DNA from: Cryptomeria japonica
Lineage: Eukaryota; Streptophyta; Pinopsida; Cupressales; Cupressaceae
NCBI RefSeq assembly: GCF_030272615.1
Contig: NC_081407.1
Span: 373,200,998-373,264,997 of the forward strand
Direction: 5' to 3'
Length of the DNA stretch: 64,000 bases
Of this stretch, positions 10,873 through 23,078 are shown piece by piece. The notes beneath the pieces are model-generated. The model saw only the letters and a list, made by a program, of their open reading frames with translations. It did no database searches and had not been told where the DNA came from. Each line of letters opens with the position of its first letter. Within the stretch, counting starts at the first letter, position 1. A program made the position numbers and the translations under genes.

Positions 10873-12389
10873 CTAAGGAAAACTAAGACGATCCACCTCA
10901 GCCTGAGAAATCCATGATGAATCTTCAACTGGTCTACCTTTCCACTTCACAAGATCTCTATACTGCTTTCTGCGAGTGCTACGCCCAATTCCACTATCCA
11001 AAATCTCTTCAATCTAATCTGGTACCTTCTAGGGTATCTGCTTCTCCAAGTCTGTTGCATTGTCTACTTTTAATTTAGCCTCATGATACCAATACAAGTT
11101 TACAATGTTGAATATAGGCGAAATACCCAAACTATCTGGTAACTCCACTTCATATGCTTTTTCATAACTGGATTTCTTCAAGATCTTACAAGGTCCAAAC
11201 TTCCTCATCTTCAACTTATTATAGGTAACAACTAGGAATATTTCCTTTCTCAGATACACCATCACTTCATCTTCGACTTCAAATTCCTTACATCTCCTCT
11301 TCTCATCTGCCTTCTCCTTATACTTGTTGTTCATGTCCCCCAAATATTTTTTAACCTGATTATGCACTGTATTCATATGCTCAACAAATTCTTCTGCTTC
11401 TTCACTCCACTTATCCTCATTACTGATGTCTCTTAGTTCTAATATACCTCTAGGGTGTGCTCTGGTAACAATCTCAAAAGGTATTCTTCTGGTCCTCTTG
11501 TTCACTGAATTATTGTAGGAAAATTCTTCTTGTGCAAGAATCAAGTCCCAACTTCTAGTTTTCTCTCCAACTAAGCATCTCAACAAGTTTCTCAAACTCA
11601 TGTTTACTACCTCTATTTGTCCATCAGTCTGTGGGTGAAAAGTAGAACTGAACTTCAAATCTATCTTCATCTTCTTCCAAAGTTTTCTCCAAAAGTATCC
11701 AACAGTATCTTTGTCAGAAACTATGCTTTTAGGTAATCCATGCAATCTTACCACCTCCTTGAAAAATAGGTCTGCTACATGCACAACATCTGTTGTCTTC
11801 TTAAAAGGTATGAAATATGCCATCTTTGAGAATCTATCCACCACCACAAATATAGAAGCATTGCCTCTTTGTGTTTTAGGTAAGCCAAGTATGAAATCCA
11901 TGCTTATGTCCTCCCAAGGTCTCTCCAGAACTCTTAAAGGCTTATACAGTCCAACATTCTGACTACCACATTTTTCTAGTTGATAAATTCTACAGCTCTA
12001 AACAAATTTCCTAACATCCTTATGAATCTAAGGCCAAAATCAATTCTCACTTACCAATGTTGCTATCTTGTCTACTCCAAAGTGTCTAGCTAATCCTCCA
12101 CTATGCTTCTCCTTTATCAGATTTTCTCTCATAGAGCTCCGGAGTATACACAACTAATTTCCTCTAAACAACATCTCATCTTGAATGAAATAGTCCAGTC
12201 ACTTACTCATATCCACTACAACAGGTTCTATGTAAGCTCTCCAAGGTTCTGCAAAATCTGAGTCGTCCTCATACAAGTTCTTCAATTCCTCAAAACCCAA
12301 TACTTTTATTCTCATCTCTATCAGCAAATTCCTCCTTCTGCTCAGGGAACTAGTAACTTTATTTGACTTCCCACTTCTATGCTTCAAAA
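10873..12389 (-). pseudogene. CV1 integrase and C-terminal chromodomain
   Basis: A 290-codon open stretch (11901-11029) carries the integrase core: MDFILGLPKTQRG with the first catalytic Asp, SIVSDKDT with the second, and FHPQTDGQIEVVN with the Glu. It is followed by a GPY/F-like motif (KFGPCKILKK) and PIFNIVNLY. The frame continues past two TAG stops (11029-11031, 11014-11016) into a chromodomain, IEEILDSGIG then YRDLVKWKGRPVEDSSWI, ending at a TAG at 10873-10875. The upstream zinc-binding HHCC region (about 11900-12180) is broken. Chromodomains steer integration toward heterochromatin in this clade. Confidence 0.85.
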
Positions 12390-12816
12390 CAAAAGTGTAA
12401 CTCTACGAGTGCTCTACCCATCTCATGTGTCTTTGATTCAACTTACGGTGACTGTTCAAATTTTTGCAAAGCTTGATGATCGGTATACAACACAAACTCC
12501 TTAGTCAACAAATAATGTCTCCACTTCTTCAATGCTTGAATTATGGGATAAAATTCCTATTCATACATTGAATACCTCCTCCTTGCATCATTCAATTTCT
12601 TGCTGAAATAAGCTACTGGTCTTCCCTCTTGACTCAACACTGCTCCAATTGCATTCCCACTTGCATCACAGTCTTCTTGAAAGACTTCAATTAAAATCCG
12701 GTAAATCCAACATAGGCTACTCTGTCACCTTTTTCTTCAACAATTCAAAGCTCCTATTTGCTCTTATTTTCCACTTCAAATCCTTTCTATCTCCTCTCAT
12801 TGTTTTTGTCATAGGG
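12390..12816 (-). pseudogene. CV1 RNase H domain, degenerate
   Basis: Out-of-frame pieces match the intact stretch in CV2 (58052-58438): a broken YSVY-x-QEFY-type block near 12540-12600, then KEFVLYTDHQAL-like and RSGKSNKV-(T/D)-LSRR near 12350-12500. The upstream boundary is the insert at 12817, which cuts the RT/RNase H connection at the position equivalent to 57838 in CV2. Confidence 0.7.
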
Positions 12817-13939
12817 TTGTTGTATACACATAAAAATAGCTATGAGCAATTAAATATATATTTTATATTTATTTAATAATTATTCTTCTATTAAATAGTT
12901 AATTTAAAAAGATTAATTTATTTAATTCATTTCATGTCTTTCTATTAATTAATTTAATTGAAACATTTATTAATTAATTCATTTATCCTTTTCTTCTTAT
13001 CACTCAATTAAATATCTAATATTTAATGGTTATTCCTCTATCCTATACTCTCAAATATTAAATGATTTCTAAATTATTTAATTTCATTTCCAACTCATCC
13101 TTCCATCTCCACTTCATCTTTCCTTTGCCAACTCATCCATCGTGTGGCTAAATTAATTCAACAAAATTAAAATAAATAAAACATAAATATTAGCCACTTA
13201 TCTTCAACTTCCAAAATAAATGAAATATTGTGTACGTACACATATTTTCTAACCTTCTTTTATATTCTCTCCAACATCCCTATATCTTAGGAAGGACTTG
13301 AGTCCACTTGTCCTCTCATGCCTAAATCTTCTCCAACCATCCCTAGATTCTCTCAGTCAACAACCCAGTTAAGGTGAGATGAGTGACACTTGTCTTCTCC
13401 TTCCCCCTTTCTCTCAACCTTCAGCTTTGCTCATAGCCATCCAAATTTGCAGATCTGATCATGACCGTTGATCTAGGCCACATCATCTTATCTTCTCAAA
13501 AGTCTATAAAAGTAGGAGTTTGAGTTGAGAAAGAGTTAGTCTTCAAGTGAGTTTTCAAGTTAACAATTTGAGTAAACTTATGCATCTGTGAGTTTTAATC
13601 TTGAAGCAATTAGCATTTTAGCATTTTCTCATTTAGCTTTAAATAATTTGCATTGCATATCATAGTATCAGTTAACTATCAATTATCAGTCCATTCTTCA
13701 TATGTCATCTTGGAAGCTATCAGTGCTTGTCTAAGAGCACATCATTTGCAACCAGGAACAATGGAGTTAGGACACAATGAGACTTAAATCATGAAGGTAA
13801 AAAATAATGTTTTTATTTTAATATTCATTTCATGTAGTTTCATTCGTTGAATTTGGATTTCATGTAGCATTTCCTTTGTATTTTGTGAAACTAACATGTT
13901 GCAGGTAGTATTCTGATGATGAAATTCAAGTTGACACAT
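12817..13939 (+). mobile_element. LTR-like insertion inside CV1 pol
   Basis: About 1.1 kb interrupts the RT/RNase H connection; comparison with CV2 places the edges between CATAGGG and CTACAAATTG. It starts TGTATACACATAAAAATAGC, a diverged form of the TGTAGACACCTAAAATTG start at 50352. It has the same AATTAAT-rich beginning and a TATA-like CTATAAAAG at 13502-13510 followed by a probable transcript start region. It carries no coding sequence. Probably a solo LTR in plus orientation; no clear TSD seen. Confidence 0.65.
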
Positions 13940-15110
13940 CTACAAATTGAAATGAAATTTCTGATGAACTTTCGATAAAAACTAGCCAATCCATGAAATG
14001 ATCTTACCTCTCCAATGTTCTCTGGTGTAGGCCAATCAACAATTGCTCTTACTTTCTCAGGATCCATCTTCAATCCATCCACGGATATCACAAATCCCAA
14101 GTAAACTAACTCTTCCTTCATGAAAATGCACTTCTTAATATTTATCAACAACTTCTCTTCTCTCAACCTCTGCAAAACGTGTCTTACATGCAACATATGT
14201 TCCTCCTTTGTCTTACTGAAAATCAGAATGTCATCCAAGTACACAGTAACAAACTTACCCAAAAATTTCTTCAATACCTCATTCATCAATCTCATGAAAG
14301 TGCTTGGTGCAGTAGTCAGTCCAAAAGGCATCACCAACCACTCATATAGTCCTTCATTTATCGTGAACGTTGCCTTCCACTCATCTATTTCTCTGATTTT
14401 GATCTGATGGTATCCACTCTTCAAGCCTATCTTTGTTAATATCTGGCTCCACTCAAACAATCCATTATGTCATCCATCCAAGCAAAGGGAATCAATACTT
14501 CACTGTGATCTTGTTTATTTCTCTAGAATCAATACACATCCTCCATTCTCCATTCTTCTTAGGTGCTAACATTGTTGGAATTGCACAAGGACTCAAACTC
14601 TGTCAGATCAAACCTTTCCTCAACAACTCTTGCACTTGTTTATTTAACTCCTCATTCTCTGTCAGTGTCATTCAGTGTATTTCTTTATTAGGCAAACTAG
14701 CTCCAGGAATAGGTCCATGCAATGACTGATACTTCTCACATGGGGCAATTTGTCAGGTACATTATCTGAAATGATGTCTCCATACTCTATCAACAACTCT
14801 TTTATCTCTTTCATTAGTTCTTCTTCAAGCTCCAGATTCTCAGTCTTCTTAGCAATTAAGGAAAAGCACATATTCTCATGTATCATCCCATCCAGGAACT
14901 TCCCTCCATCAACTAGACAAATTTTGGCATTAGTAAAAACTTAACTCTTCACGAGCTCCTCCAAAGGCAACAAGATATGTTTCTCCCCATTAGCCAAAAC
15001 AATATATATATTCCTTCTCCCATCATGCATCACTTGCCTATCATACTACCAAGGTCTACCCAATGATATATGTCATACATCCATAGGCATAATATCACAT
15101 AAAATTTCAT
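13940..15110 (-). pseudogene. CV1 protease-RT linker and reverse transcriptase
   Basis: A 189-codon frame (14460-13891) gives the RT palm: [37 protein letters not shown], the catalytic [11 protein letters not shown] with both aspartates intact, [18 protein letters not shown], then [21 protein letters not shown]. Upstream fragments in other frames (14668-14886 and around 15060) show the RT linker, including LLIEYGDIISDNVPDKLPH and a broken HILLGRPW. Frame changes and stops separate the pieces. Confidence 0.88.
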
Positions 15111-15174
15111 CACGATAAGCTCCAATCTTCAATTTTACCAAACATTGTTCACTTACTAATACCTTATGCTCATC

Positions 15175-15746
15175 TTAAATCCATGTTATTTGATAGGACT
15201 TAGGGTGTTTCATCCTCTCCAAATTCAACTTAGTCCCTATTTCTTTTGAAACAAGGTTACTAGTACTAAAACTGTCAATTATAACTTTACAACACTTACC
15301 AACTACTTTGCATCTTGTCTTGAACAAATTCTTCCTCTGCAAGGGCTCTTGCTCTCCTCTGGTATGATATAATTCTCTCCTCATCATCATAAACTCTTCA
15401 TCCTCTAATCTATTACTTGATTCAGTAGGTTCCTCTTCTGCCAAGGCTTCTCTCCCACTGTTCTCTATCTTCTTGCATTCAAAGGCATGATGTCCTTCTC
15501 CTTCGCATTTAAAGCAGGTTCCTCTAAGCACTCTCTTTTCTTGTCTTTTTTCTTCCTTCCCATAACCCTCACTCTGGTAACCTTCATTTTCTTTCTTCCA
15601 GTAAAAAATTCTATCATCTCTCTGGTACATACTACCATCTTGGCTAACTTCTTTGTCCTTATTCTAATCTGCACAGGTTCCTCAACCTCCGATATAGGAT
15701 CTTCCTCCCTGAAATCTTTCGCCTCTTCCTCGCTACTTCTGTTCAT
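15175..15746 (-). pseudogene. CV1 zinc knuckle and protease
   Basis: The knuckle CFKCEGEGHHAFEC fits CX2CX4HX4C. Downstream CCKVIIDSFSTSNLVS is the protease active-site block; the expected D-S-G reads D-S-F, so a catalytic-loop glycine is lost. A basic, lysine-rich stretch precedes the knuckle and is read in a second frame (15465-15746), indicating a frameshift. Confidence 0.8.
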
Positions 15747-15843
15747 GTCTTTTATTCAACTTCTCTTTCGCCTTCAAGGCATATTGATAGGCTTCTTCAA
15801 CACTCTACAACTTGATCAAACTAAGTTCATCTTCTATCGACAT

Positions 15844-16512
15844 CTACAATCCATTCAAATATCGAGTAACTTGTTCAACCTCATCATCAACGTGTCTAGA
15901 TCTAACATTCAACTTGTAGAATGCTTCAATATACTCCTTTACACTAGTTTCCTTTTGCTTTAGGTTTCGCAACTTCCAGAATAGATTCACTTGATAGTCG
16001 GCAGGCAAGAACTTCGATTTCAATTTACTAACCATCCACTCCCACAATTTGATCTTTTCTTTACCTCTTCTCTGTCGGTCTACCTGCAAATGTTCCCACC
16101 AAAGAGACGCATGATCTTTCAACCTAGTATAGGCATATTTCACCTTCCATTCTTTTGCGATGTTCTCAAAATCAAAATACTTTTCCATCTCTGAGATCCA
16201 ATCCATCAATTCATCTGAATCCAACTTGCCATCATAATCTGGTGGGGTAAAATATGGTTTGGTGTTTTCTCTACTTAAAAGCCTCAAGAACCTCTCTTCT
16301 TTTGAATCAATCATCGGTTGATTTTCTACTGCTTCTCCTGCCTCAACTTCTCCTTCATCATCGCTCACATCTTCAATATGTCGACCTCGTCTCTGGGTCG
16401 TTTCATTAGCTTCCAATCAGGCTGCAATTCCTCTCAACATTTCCATCACTCCAAGGTCTGTATTTCCACGTGCTCCACCACCTCTAGCATTTATTCATGC
16501 CATCTTCACACA
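15844..16512 (-). pseudogene. CV1 gag capsid
   Basis: A 190-codon frame (16416-15844) carries the Ty3/gypsy capsid signature: PPDYDGKLDSDELMDWISEM, then HASLWWEHLQVDRQRRGKEK and VKEYIEAFYKLNV. An upstream in-frame extension to about 16512 (NARGGGARGN..., with TGA stops) is the likely original N-terminus and starts soon after the primer site. The product would form the virus-like particle core. Confidence 0.85.
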
Positions 16513-16600
16513 AGTCCTCTACAGTTGCGGGTTGAATCCTCAATTCTGCCACCTCACAACAAAAATATTATAGGACTCTTCATCTCCGAAATGAAATCTC

Positions 16601-16612
16601 GCTCTAATACCA
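16601..16612 (-). promoter_or_regulatory. CV1 primer-binding site (initiator tRNA-Met)
   Basis: The minus strand reads TGGTATTAGAGC two bases after the 5' LTR end. This is the complement of the plant initiator tRNA-Met 3' end (TGGTATCAGAGC) with one C-to-T change. Confidence 0.85.
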
Positions 16613-16614
16613 CT

Positions 16615-17399
16615 TGGTGCAGTAACGGTTAGGAGGGTCCTCAAGGAGAATATTCTGGATCGTGTAGCAAATAAAACACAACATAATCAATACAATGTGA
16701 TGGAGGCAATGCAAGAATCAGTTTTAATGTATCATAGAAATTAATTACAAACTGTTGGCAATATTTGGGCTCATAGATTTGGCTCACGGGCCTTACTACA
16801 AAACATGCATGTTATACAACATTCGACTCAAGCAAGACAGCGAGCCAACTTCAAAACTCCTAATCCTCAAATCTAACTTCTTTGTTCTGAAAACTTTATC
16901 TACATGCTTAATTACATTGATTTATATTATCAAGGATGATCTGCGTTGGCCCAAGATGAAACAAATACCGATAAACAAGATGAAACGTGTAAAACAACAA
17001 GGTCGGCCTCCGCCAAGCAGATCCCTATGAAAAATCCAAAGGATGAAGTGTGGACCTAAGAGGGGTCAATCACACACTAAGGAACATTGGAAATAACAAG
17101 ATAAGGCTCCACAAGCATCAACAATAGCAAATAGGTCTAGGCGGCTCCGATACATAGGGAAAAAACAGTCTCATATTTAGGAAGCGATAACTTGTCAGAA
17201 ACAAGATCCAAACATCCCACGAACCAAGGATAAGACTGATGAACAAGTCCACGAACCAAATCCAGCTCTGCAACATCCGATGAGAAAACATAAAGAAATG
17301 TTGAAAGAAATACTTAAACTGCAAAATAAGAAACAAATTGAAAGAAAAATGTTTTTGGTTGATGCAAGATTTCCAAGAACCAGGGATGCTCCTACATCA
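16615..17399 (-). repeat. CV1 5' LTR
   Basis: 785 bp from TGATGTAGGAGC (minus strand) to CTGCACCA beside the primer site. It aligns with 10021-10827 and, more loosely, with the CV2 LTR at 54361-55158 (shared AAATCTTGCATCAACCAAAA). Confidence 0.85.
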
Positions 17400-17748
17400 A
17401 GAAGAGTTCTTAAAAGAACCCTTCTTAAAGGTGTGTTGTTGCAAGCCCAACATCTGAAAAGACCCTTTAACCTTACTATATGTTGCCAATTCCCTTTCCA
17501 AGACTACCAGAACTATATCATCCTGCATAAAATCACTATCCTCACCTGTAGCACATAAAACCTGACCATGTGAAGATTCCTAATGATTGTGTGGGCCCTA
17601 CATAGGAGGAATAACTTGACCAGTCCCCTGCCCTTGCTTAGAATTAGTACCCAAATTAGAAACCCCTAAAGCACCATCAACTGGGTTCCCTTCTTCCAAA
17701 TCTAAGGTATCCAAAACCTCAAACCAATTGAAACTCTCATCTATCTGT

Positions 17749-18312
17749 CTATCTCTGAAGGGTCTTTTCTACCCCCCATCCCTTTGCCCAAAGCTTCACA
17801 GGAACAAAATTGTCCTTATCTAGAGCACCATCCTTAACAGGGGACTTTCCTTTATCCCCCTTATCCAAATTCAAACATGGCCCTAGAGAAAAAGTATTAG
17901 GTGTAGAATTTTCATTAGCCCTAGGACATTGTCTTTGAATATGACCATACTCATGGCAACTCTGATAGTGGAAAGGAAGAGACTTATAATCCAACTGTTG
18001 GACCCAGGAGGAACAACCTAGACAAATTTCCATAGAATATGGCAAAGGATTATTCAAATCAATCTCAACACAAATACGAGCAAAAGAAATCACCTTTCTA
18101 TCAAAGGTTTGTTGAGAAATTGCAGTCGGTTTTCCAAGCAAAGGTGCAATCAATTGGAAAATATCTTCTCTCCAAAACTCCAACAGAAGGTGAGGCAGAC
18201 AAACCCAAACAAGAACCCTCGAAGGTAATTCTTCAATCGAATTGAAACCCACATGCCAGGGTTTCAAAAACAAACCCACATGGTTATAAAAATACCCCCC
18301 CCTCCAAAACAT
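17749..18312 (-). pseudogene. LINE ORF1 (DUF4283 plus zinc knuckle), 5'-truncated
   Basis: The protein contains HVGLFLKPWHVGFN, then LPSRVLVWVCLPHLLLEFW, typical of the DUF4283 RNA-binding region of plant LINE ORF1. It then has LDYKSLPFHYQSCHEYGHIQ RQC, a CCHC knuckle in which the first Cys is Tyr (codon TAT). The N-terminal part of DUF4283 is missing. Upstream coding sequence (ANRNHVLEGG) resumes in a neighbouring frame across the G8 run at 18295-18302, so slippage there likely caused a frameshift. The start given is only the first ATG in the open stretch, not the true start. Confidence 0.8.
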
Positions 18313-18381
18313 GGTTTCTATTTGCTATGCTAGAAAAAACAACCATAAAATAAGTATTCGCAACCAACAATTTCCCATTTC

Positions 18382-18391
18382 ATACAATTAT
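18382..18391. repeat. Target-site duplication of LINE, right copy
   Basis: ATACAATTAT, identical to 8550-8559. It lies about 70 bp upstream of the truncated ORF1 reading, as expected for incomplete reverse transcription. Confidence 0.65.
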
Positions 18392-19085
18392 GTTCTAACT
18401 CTTTTTATTTATCAGTAAAATTTATGTTTGCAATTGAACTTTGTTGATGGAGGTCAACATCTCATTTTAATTATCATATAAAAACAAACTAAATTATAGA
18501 CAACCACAATTAAAAACTTTAAAATTTATATTATTTGTTAAGCTCTTTGTGAGACAAAATAATATATTTAATACTTTGTCACCTTTCTAATCTAATTTTC
18601 CTCTCCATCTCTTTGACAATTAATATTTTTCATGAAATATCAAATGAAAGGCATTGCAATGACCAAACCGTCATAACAAAACCATATGAAAGGCAGGGTG
18701 GCCATCAAATTCCAGAACTGTATCAATTTTATTTGACTAAACATTTATTGATTTCAAAGTTTCATATTTCTTGTCATGGTTCAATTTTGCAATGCACAAT
18801 ATTGATCATATGTTTGAATCAATCTTTTCAAATTATAATTGTTGATTCCCACCATTTGTTAAAACAATCAACTAATTTAGAACCCATTTGTGTAACAATT
18901 CATTATCTCTTGGTGTTTAAAGATATTCAGTTGTGCATTAAAATCATCATCAAATAATCATTCACATCTACAAGGACTACTTTAAAATATTTGAATTTAT
19001 AGCTTTTAAAAGAAAAATACTTTTATCTAAATTACTTGTATATTTTTCTATTATTTTAAGATCTTTGTCATGAACGTCATATTGA
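18392..19085. other. Unassigned AT-rich DNA
   Basis: No gene or element recognised. A 13-bp sequence at 19015-19027 (AAATACTTTTATC) recurs at 27289-27301, just past the end of the copia-type LTR. Confidence 0.4.
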
Positions 19086-19445
19086 TGTTGGATATTGCTA
19101 CTGCTAGGATATGTTATTGTCATTGATGTTAACATATTCCTGTATTTTGGTGTTGTAGAGAAATATTTTAGCGATCCGGTGATTACAGTGAGTTGATCTG
19201 ATTGGTTTACATGTTTAGGATGTTGAATCAACTAGATATATCTCATTCTTTATTGATTCCATGATGCTATGTGATGATTTGGTCGATTTGTGGATTCTGG
19301 TATGGAGACTGGTTTTCTATGTTCAGTGTTGCAGTGTTCCGGTGTTTGATCTGTTGTGCTCTAGTATGATCATATCTTGTGTTGTGGATTTGTGAGAGAG
19401 TTTGGGATGCTTGTGTGTATCTTCATTTCAAATGGTTCGTGATTT

Positions 19446-19450
19446 GGTGT
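19446..19450. repeat. TSD of element A, left
   Basis: GGTGT here versus GGTGC at 26258-26262: a 4/5 match flanking the A LTRs. Confidence 0.55.
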
Positions 19451-20605
19451 TGTAAAGTGGAAAATTGGATCCTAGTGACTCCCCACCTAGGAGAGAGAAA
19501 GGAATTCACGAGGATGATTTCCACTTGGAGAAACTCTACATTCAAAAGAGGGGCTTGAATCCACTAGAACCAAATCCGAGGGAAACAAGGACGTGAATTC
19601 CAAGTGGATTGCAAGGGTTGAAGTGTGATTTACCCTCTTTTGTAAATGAGAAAGTTGACTTGTTGACTATGCGGAAAAGAGAGAGGAAATGAGTGAAATG
19701 AGGAGCTACTAGTTCGGGATCACGTTGTAACTTCAGATCTGAGCTAATTAGACTGATACAGATCTGCCCTGCAAATTTAGAGAAAAGTCGTCGGGACCGT
19801 GGTGAGAATGTACATGATCCTCCAAAAAATCCGCGAAATGAAAAGGGTTCTTTCATCTCTGCAAATGAAACCCAAACCTGTAATTATAGTTGCGCACCTG
19901 CAACCTACACACAAAAAAGAGAGGAAAAGGGGGTTGTGGATAGGGGTTTACCTCAGTCAAACCCTGGTTGAGGAATTAACCTTGAAAGAAAGTAATTGCA
20001 AATGCTCGAATGTAAACAATGGAAACGTATACCTTGTAGATCTACAACTTGTTGACAATGGTTGCTTTTCTTTTTTAATGTAATCACAAGTGTCATACGA
20101 AATGGCATGTAACGTGACAAAACCCTAACACACACACATGCTTGCAAGTGAATGTTGTAATGTTGCTCCAATGGATGAATGAAGAAGACTTGAATGCTTG
20201 AATGCTTGATGACGACCTTGAAATCCCATATCTTATCCTTATGCCTATCCTCCTCCCCCAAATGAGGGAATTTAATCCCCTTTTATACATGCCTCAAGGA
20301 TTAATTTTCAACCACTGAAGGCCAATAAAGAGGAATTACAAACCCCGAAGGCAAATTATGCATAGGAGACCGGGAAGACCTAACTTAGGACCACCCTAAG
20401 GGGTGGGAACAGGGGCACCACGCCCCTATCCTGCCCTATTTTGGGACCCAGACAGGGTCTAAAGCAGCCACAGGTCTTGAAGGAGGAAGGGTGAAGGGGT
20501 GAGAATGCAAAAAAAAGGTCTTGTTTAGGGAAGAAGATGTCTTCACCAAGGTGAGGACCTAAAATGTGGTTAAAATTGCAGAGGTCACAATTTGATGACA
20601 CTATA
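19451..20605 (-). repeat. Element A 3' LTR
   Basis: 1155 bp from TGTAAAGTGG to CACTATA (plus strand), near-identical in order to 25112-26257. It contains GGGACCGTGG...CATGATCC (19793-19820), a decayed version of the family hairpin. Confidence 0.9.
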
Positions 20606-20620
20606 TTTAGCCCCCACTTA
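20606..20620 (-). promoter_or_regulatory. Element A polypurine tract
   Basis: The minus strand reads AAGTGGGGGCTAAA immediately before the 3' LTR. The same tract precedes the LTRs at 34081, 41406 and 49305. Confidence 0.8.
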
Positions 20621-23078
20621 AACGAGAGTATGGCCTACGCCAATACTATCGGTAAAGTAGAATAAAAGGAAAGATGAAGATGAGGGAAGTGGAGCAATAC
20701 CACAGGGAGTATAAGACGTCACTAATATTGAGGAGAAAAAAGCCCCCAATCTTAGGGTCTCAACTCACGCCAACATACGCAAGAGAACACAAAATAGGAA
20801 CAAGACACACAAAACAAAGACAAAGTGCAAAAGACACACGACAAGAACAAGACACGAGATGACAAACCAACTAGCCGAAGAGACCTTGATACTCAGATGT
20901 CTCAACAACTAATCAGGACACAAAGACCAATGCCATCACATAAACACAAACAATCACATAAAAGAGCAAAGGTGACATCATCCATGAACCATCAATAAAC
21001 TATGAGTTCGTGAGAGGAAGAAGAGGGAGAACATGAATACACACTTTGGTGATCCATGAGAAGAAAGGTGAAAAAGAGAGAAACCATGGACGTCTCACCC
21101 CTAAAACTAGGTGATCCATGGAGAGAAGGACATGGAAAATCTTGCCCCTCGAGCCTTTCTAGGTGATCCATGTAAAGAGAGAGAATGAGATCACCGTTAG
21201 TTCCACTCAGCCTCATGCGGGTGTGTGCAAGTGAGGTTCAAAGCACCTCATAGGAGTCTATGCTTGAGTACACTACAATATGTATAGAATGTATAGTACA
21301 AGGGTCAAGAAATGTGTGACATCCTGCTCTAAGAGTTTATGCTCTGGTTCCGAGAATAATCACCCTGCATAAGAGAAAAGTGGCGTCATCTGGCTCTAAG
21401 AGTCTATGCTTTGGTTTCGAGAATGGCCCATTTTACAAGAAAAGAAGAAGTGAAGACATCTTGCTCTAAGAGTTTGTGCTCTAGATCCAAGAATGACCCA
21501 TTGTACAAGAGAAAAGTGACAACATCTTGCTCTAAGAGGCTTCCCTCTAGTTCCAAGAATGTCCCACTGTACAAGAAAAGTGATGAAACCTTGCTCTAAG
21601 AGGCCACCCTCTAGTTCCAAGAATGTCTCACTGTACAATGCATGAGAGAAGTATAGTACAAAGGAGCAGTGTGGGTGCCCCCCCCTTAAGATGTCAACAT
21701 AGGGTAATGTTGATATCTTAAGGAAATAAGAACAAGGATACCTACCTTCATCACAAAGAAGATATATGTTATGCAACAATGTCATAAATCCAAGCAAGAG
21801 AGGGAATACTCTTCAAGCAAGGATAAGATAGTTGAAAAGAGATATCTTGTTGTAAGTGTAAAGGTGATCCTTGGAGGAGAAGAGATCTTTGTTCAAAAGA
21901 CATCTACCCCAAGAGGAGTTGTTTTAGACAAATATAACATCTTCTAGAACAAATCAAAGGAGAGAACAAGAATGCAATCCTTCCTCCTATTCCTAGGTGA
22001 AAGGGATTCTTGATGAGGGATGACTCACTTTTAGCCCCAAAAGGGATGGGTGAATTTATCATAGATGTACATTACCAAGTGTAAAAGAGGTCATAGTCAA
22101 GGAATAACAGTTCTTGTATAAGAGAGAATCCTTGAGCCAATAAACAACAACCGTGCACAAGGAATGACATCAAGTAATATAACTCACATTATCCACTTAA
22201 TAGAGCAAAGTGGAGTCCTAGAGAAAGAGAGAGAGAAGGATCATTGCCCCCCCAAGCTAAGGGACAATGAGAAGAGATTACACAATCTACTAGAGAGAGA
22301 TTAGACATAAGAAAATGTACAATGAGCTTACATGAACACATGTAAGAAAAGACATCAATAAATGTAAAATACATGTCTCAATAAGTGGTAATCTTCAAAA
22401 GTAAGAGAGAGAAAGCATCATATATTCCCCAAGGGGGATTAATCATAAAAGCATACCATTGTAAGAAATGATAATCACATATGAAAAATGCAGCCCCTAA
22501 AGGAAATAATGATAAATGAGAAATAAAGAAAGGGAAAGGAGTGAAAATCCTTGCCCCCCAAGTGAGGAGAACAAGGAGAAACATTGCACATTTTCTGATG
22601 GTGATTAGTTTCAAGTGATATGTCGTCCTAGTGGAACAAATCCTTTCAATGAAGGGATACATACTTCTCAAGAGATCATTCCCTGCTAAGGGGCATATCA
22701 TACTTGCAAATAATCGAAACCATAGAAGAGGTAAGATTTCCAAGAGAATGAAGGAAAGAGAAAAATTACAGTACTCATTAAATATGGCCTGCTCCAAGCA
22801 AAGAAGAAAACCAAAGAACAATTATATGCTCACATAAGAATAACCCTATGCAAGAAAAGAGATCTAATAATGAATAATGCACAAAGATAGAGATAAATGT
22901 ATAGAAAGAAGAAGAAAAAATGGACTTCATGTAGTTGCCCCAAAGCATGTTAAAGTTAAACAATGCCACCACTAATGATAAAGAGCCCCCGTTAAATGGG
23001 TTAATTATTCCATAGGCTGAAGAGCAACATGAAGGGAAAAGAAGTGCAAAGGCACTATGTTTTTACCAAGAAATACAA
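20621..23078 (-). other. Element A 3' non-coding region
   Basis: No ORF with recognisable motifs. It has repeated phrases such as CTAAGAG(T/G)... followed by GTTCC(G/A)AGAAT (several between 21330 and 21640) and GGTGATCCATG (21040-21180). It is collinear by eye with 34560-35900 in element B, so it is an ancestral family feature rather than a later insertion. Confidence 0.65.

Larger units (their letters stand above)
9937..17399 (-). mobile_element. CV1: chromodomain Ty3/gypsy LTR retrotransposon (chromovirus type)
   Basis: Full-length but dead. Minus-strand order: 5' LTR 16615-17399, initiator-Met primer site 16601-16612, gag, CCHC knuckle, protease, RT (split by an insert at 12817-13939), RNase H, integrase, chromodomain, 3' LTR 9937-10827. 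The LTR starts TGATGTAGGAGC and aligns with the CV2 LTR. Flanking 5-mers are AAAAG (9932-9936) and AGAAG (17400-17404), a 4/5 match consistent with an aged TSD. It is inserted in the LINE. Stops and frameshifts occur throughout pol. Confidence 0.88.
8560..18381 (-). mobile_element. LINE (non-LTR retrotransposon), deleted and split by CV1
   Basis: A minus-strand LINE with recognisable ORF1 (17749-18312), an endonuclease (about 9190-9918), a short reverse-transcriptase piece (about 8990-9185) and a 3' end at 8560-8640. It is 5'-truncated in ORF1 and has lost the endonuclease-RT linker and most of RT and RNase H. The CV1 element (9937-17399) sits just upstream of the ORF2 start. A 10-bp direct repeat, ATACAATTAT, flanks the whole. 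Without CV1 the LINE remnant is only about 2.4 kb. Dead copy. Confidence 0.8.

Noticed and set aside
15487-15963. 158-codon plus-strand ORF
   Set aside because: Antisense to the CV1 gag/knuckle region; composition is explained by the reverse complement of Lys/Glu-rich coding sequence.
21396-22972. Several 64-147 codon minus-strand frames
   Set aside because: Fall in the collinear 3' non-coding region of element A; the equivalent frames are not conserved in element B (34560-35850).
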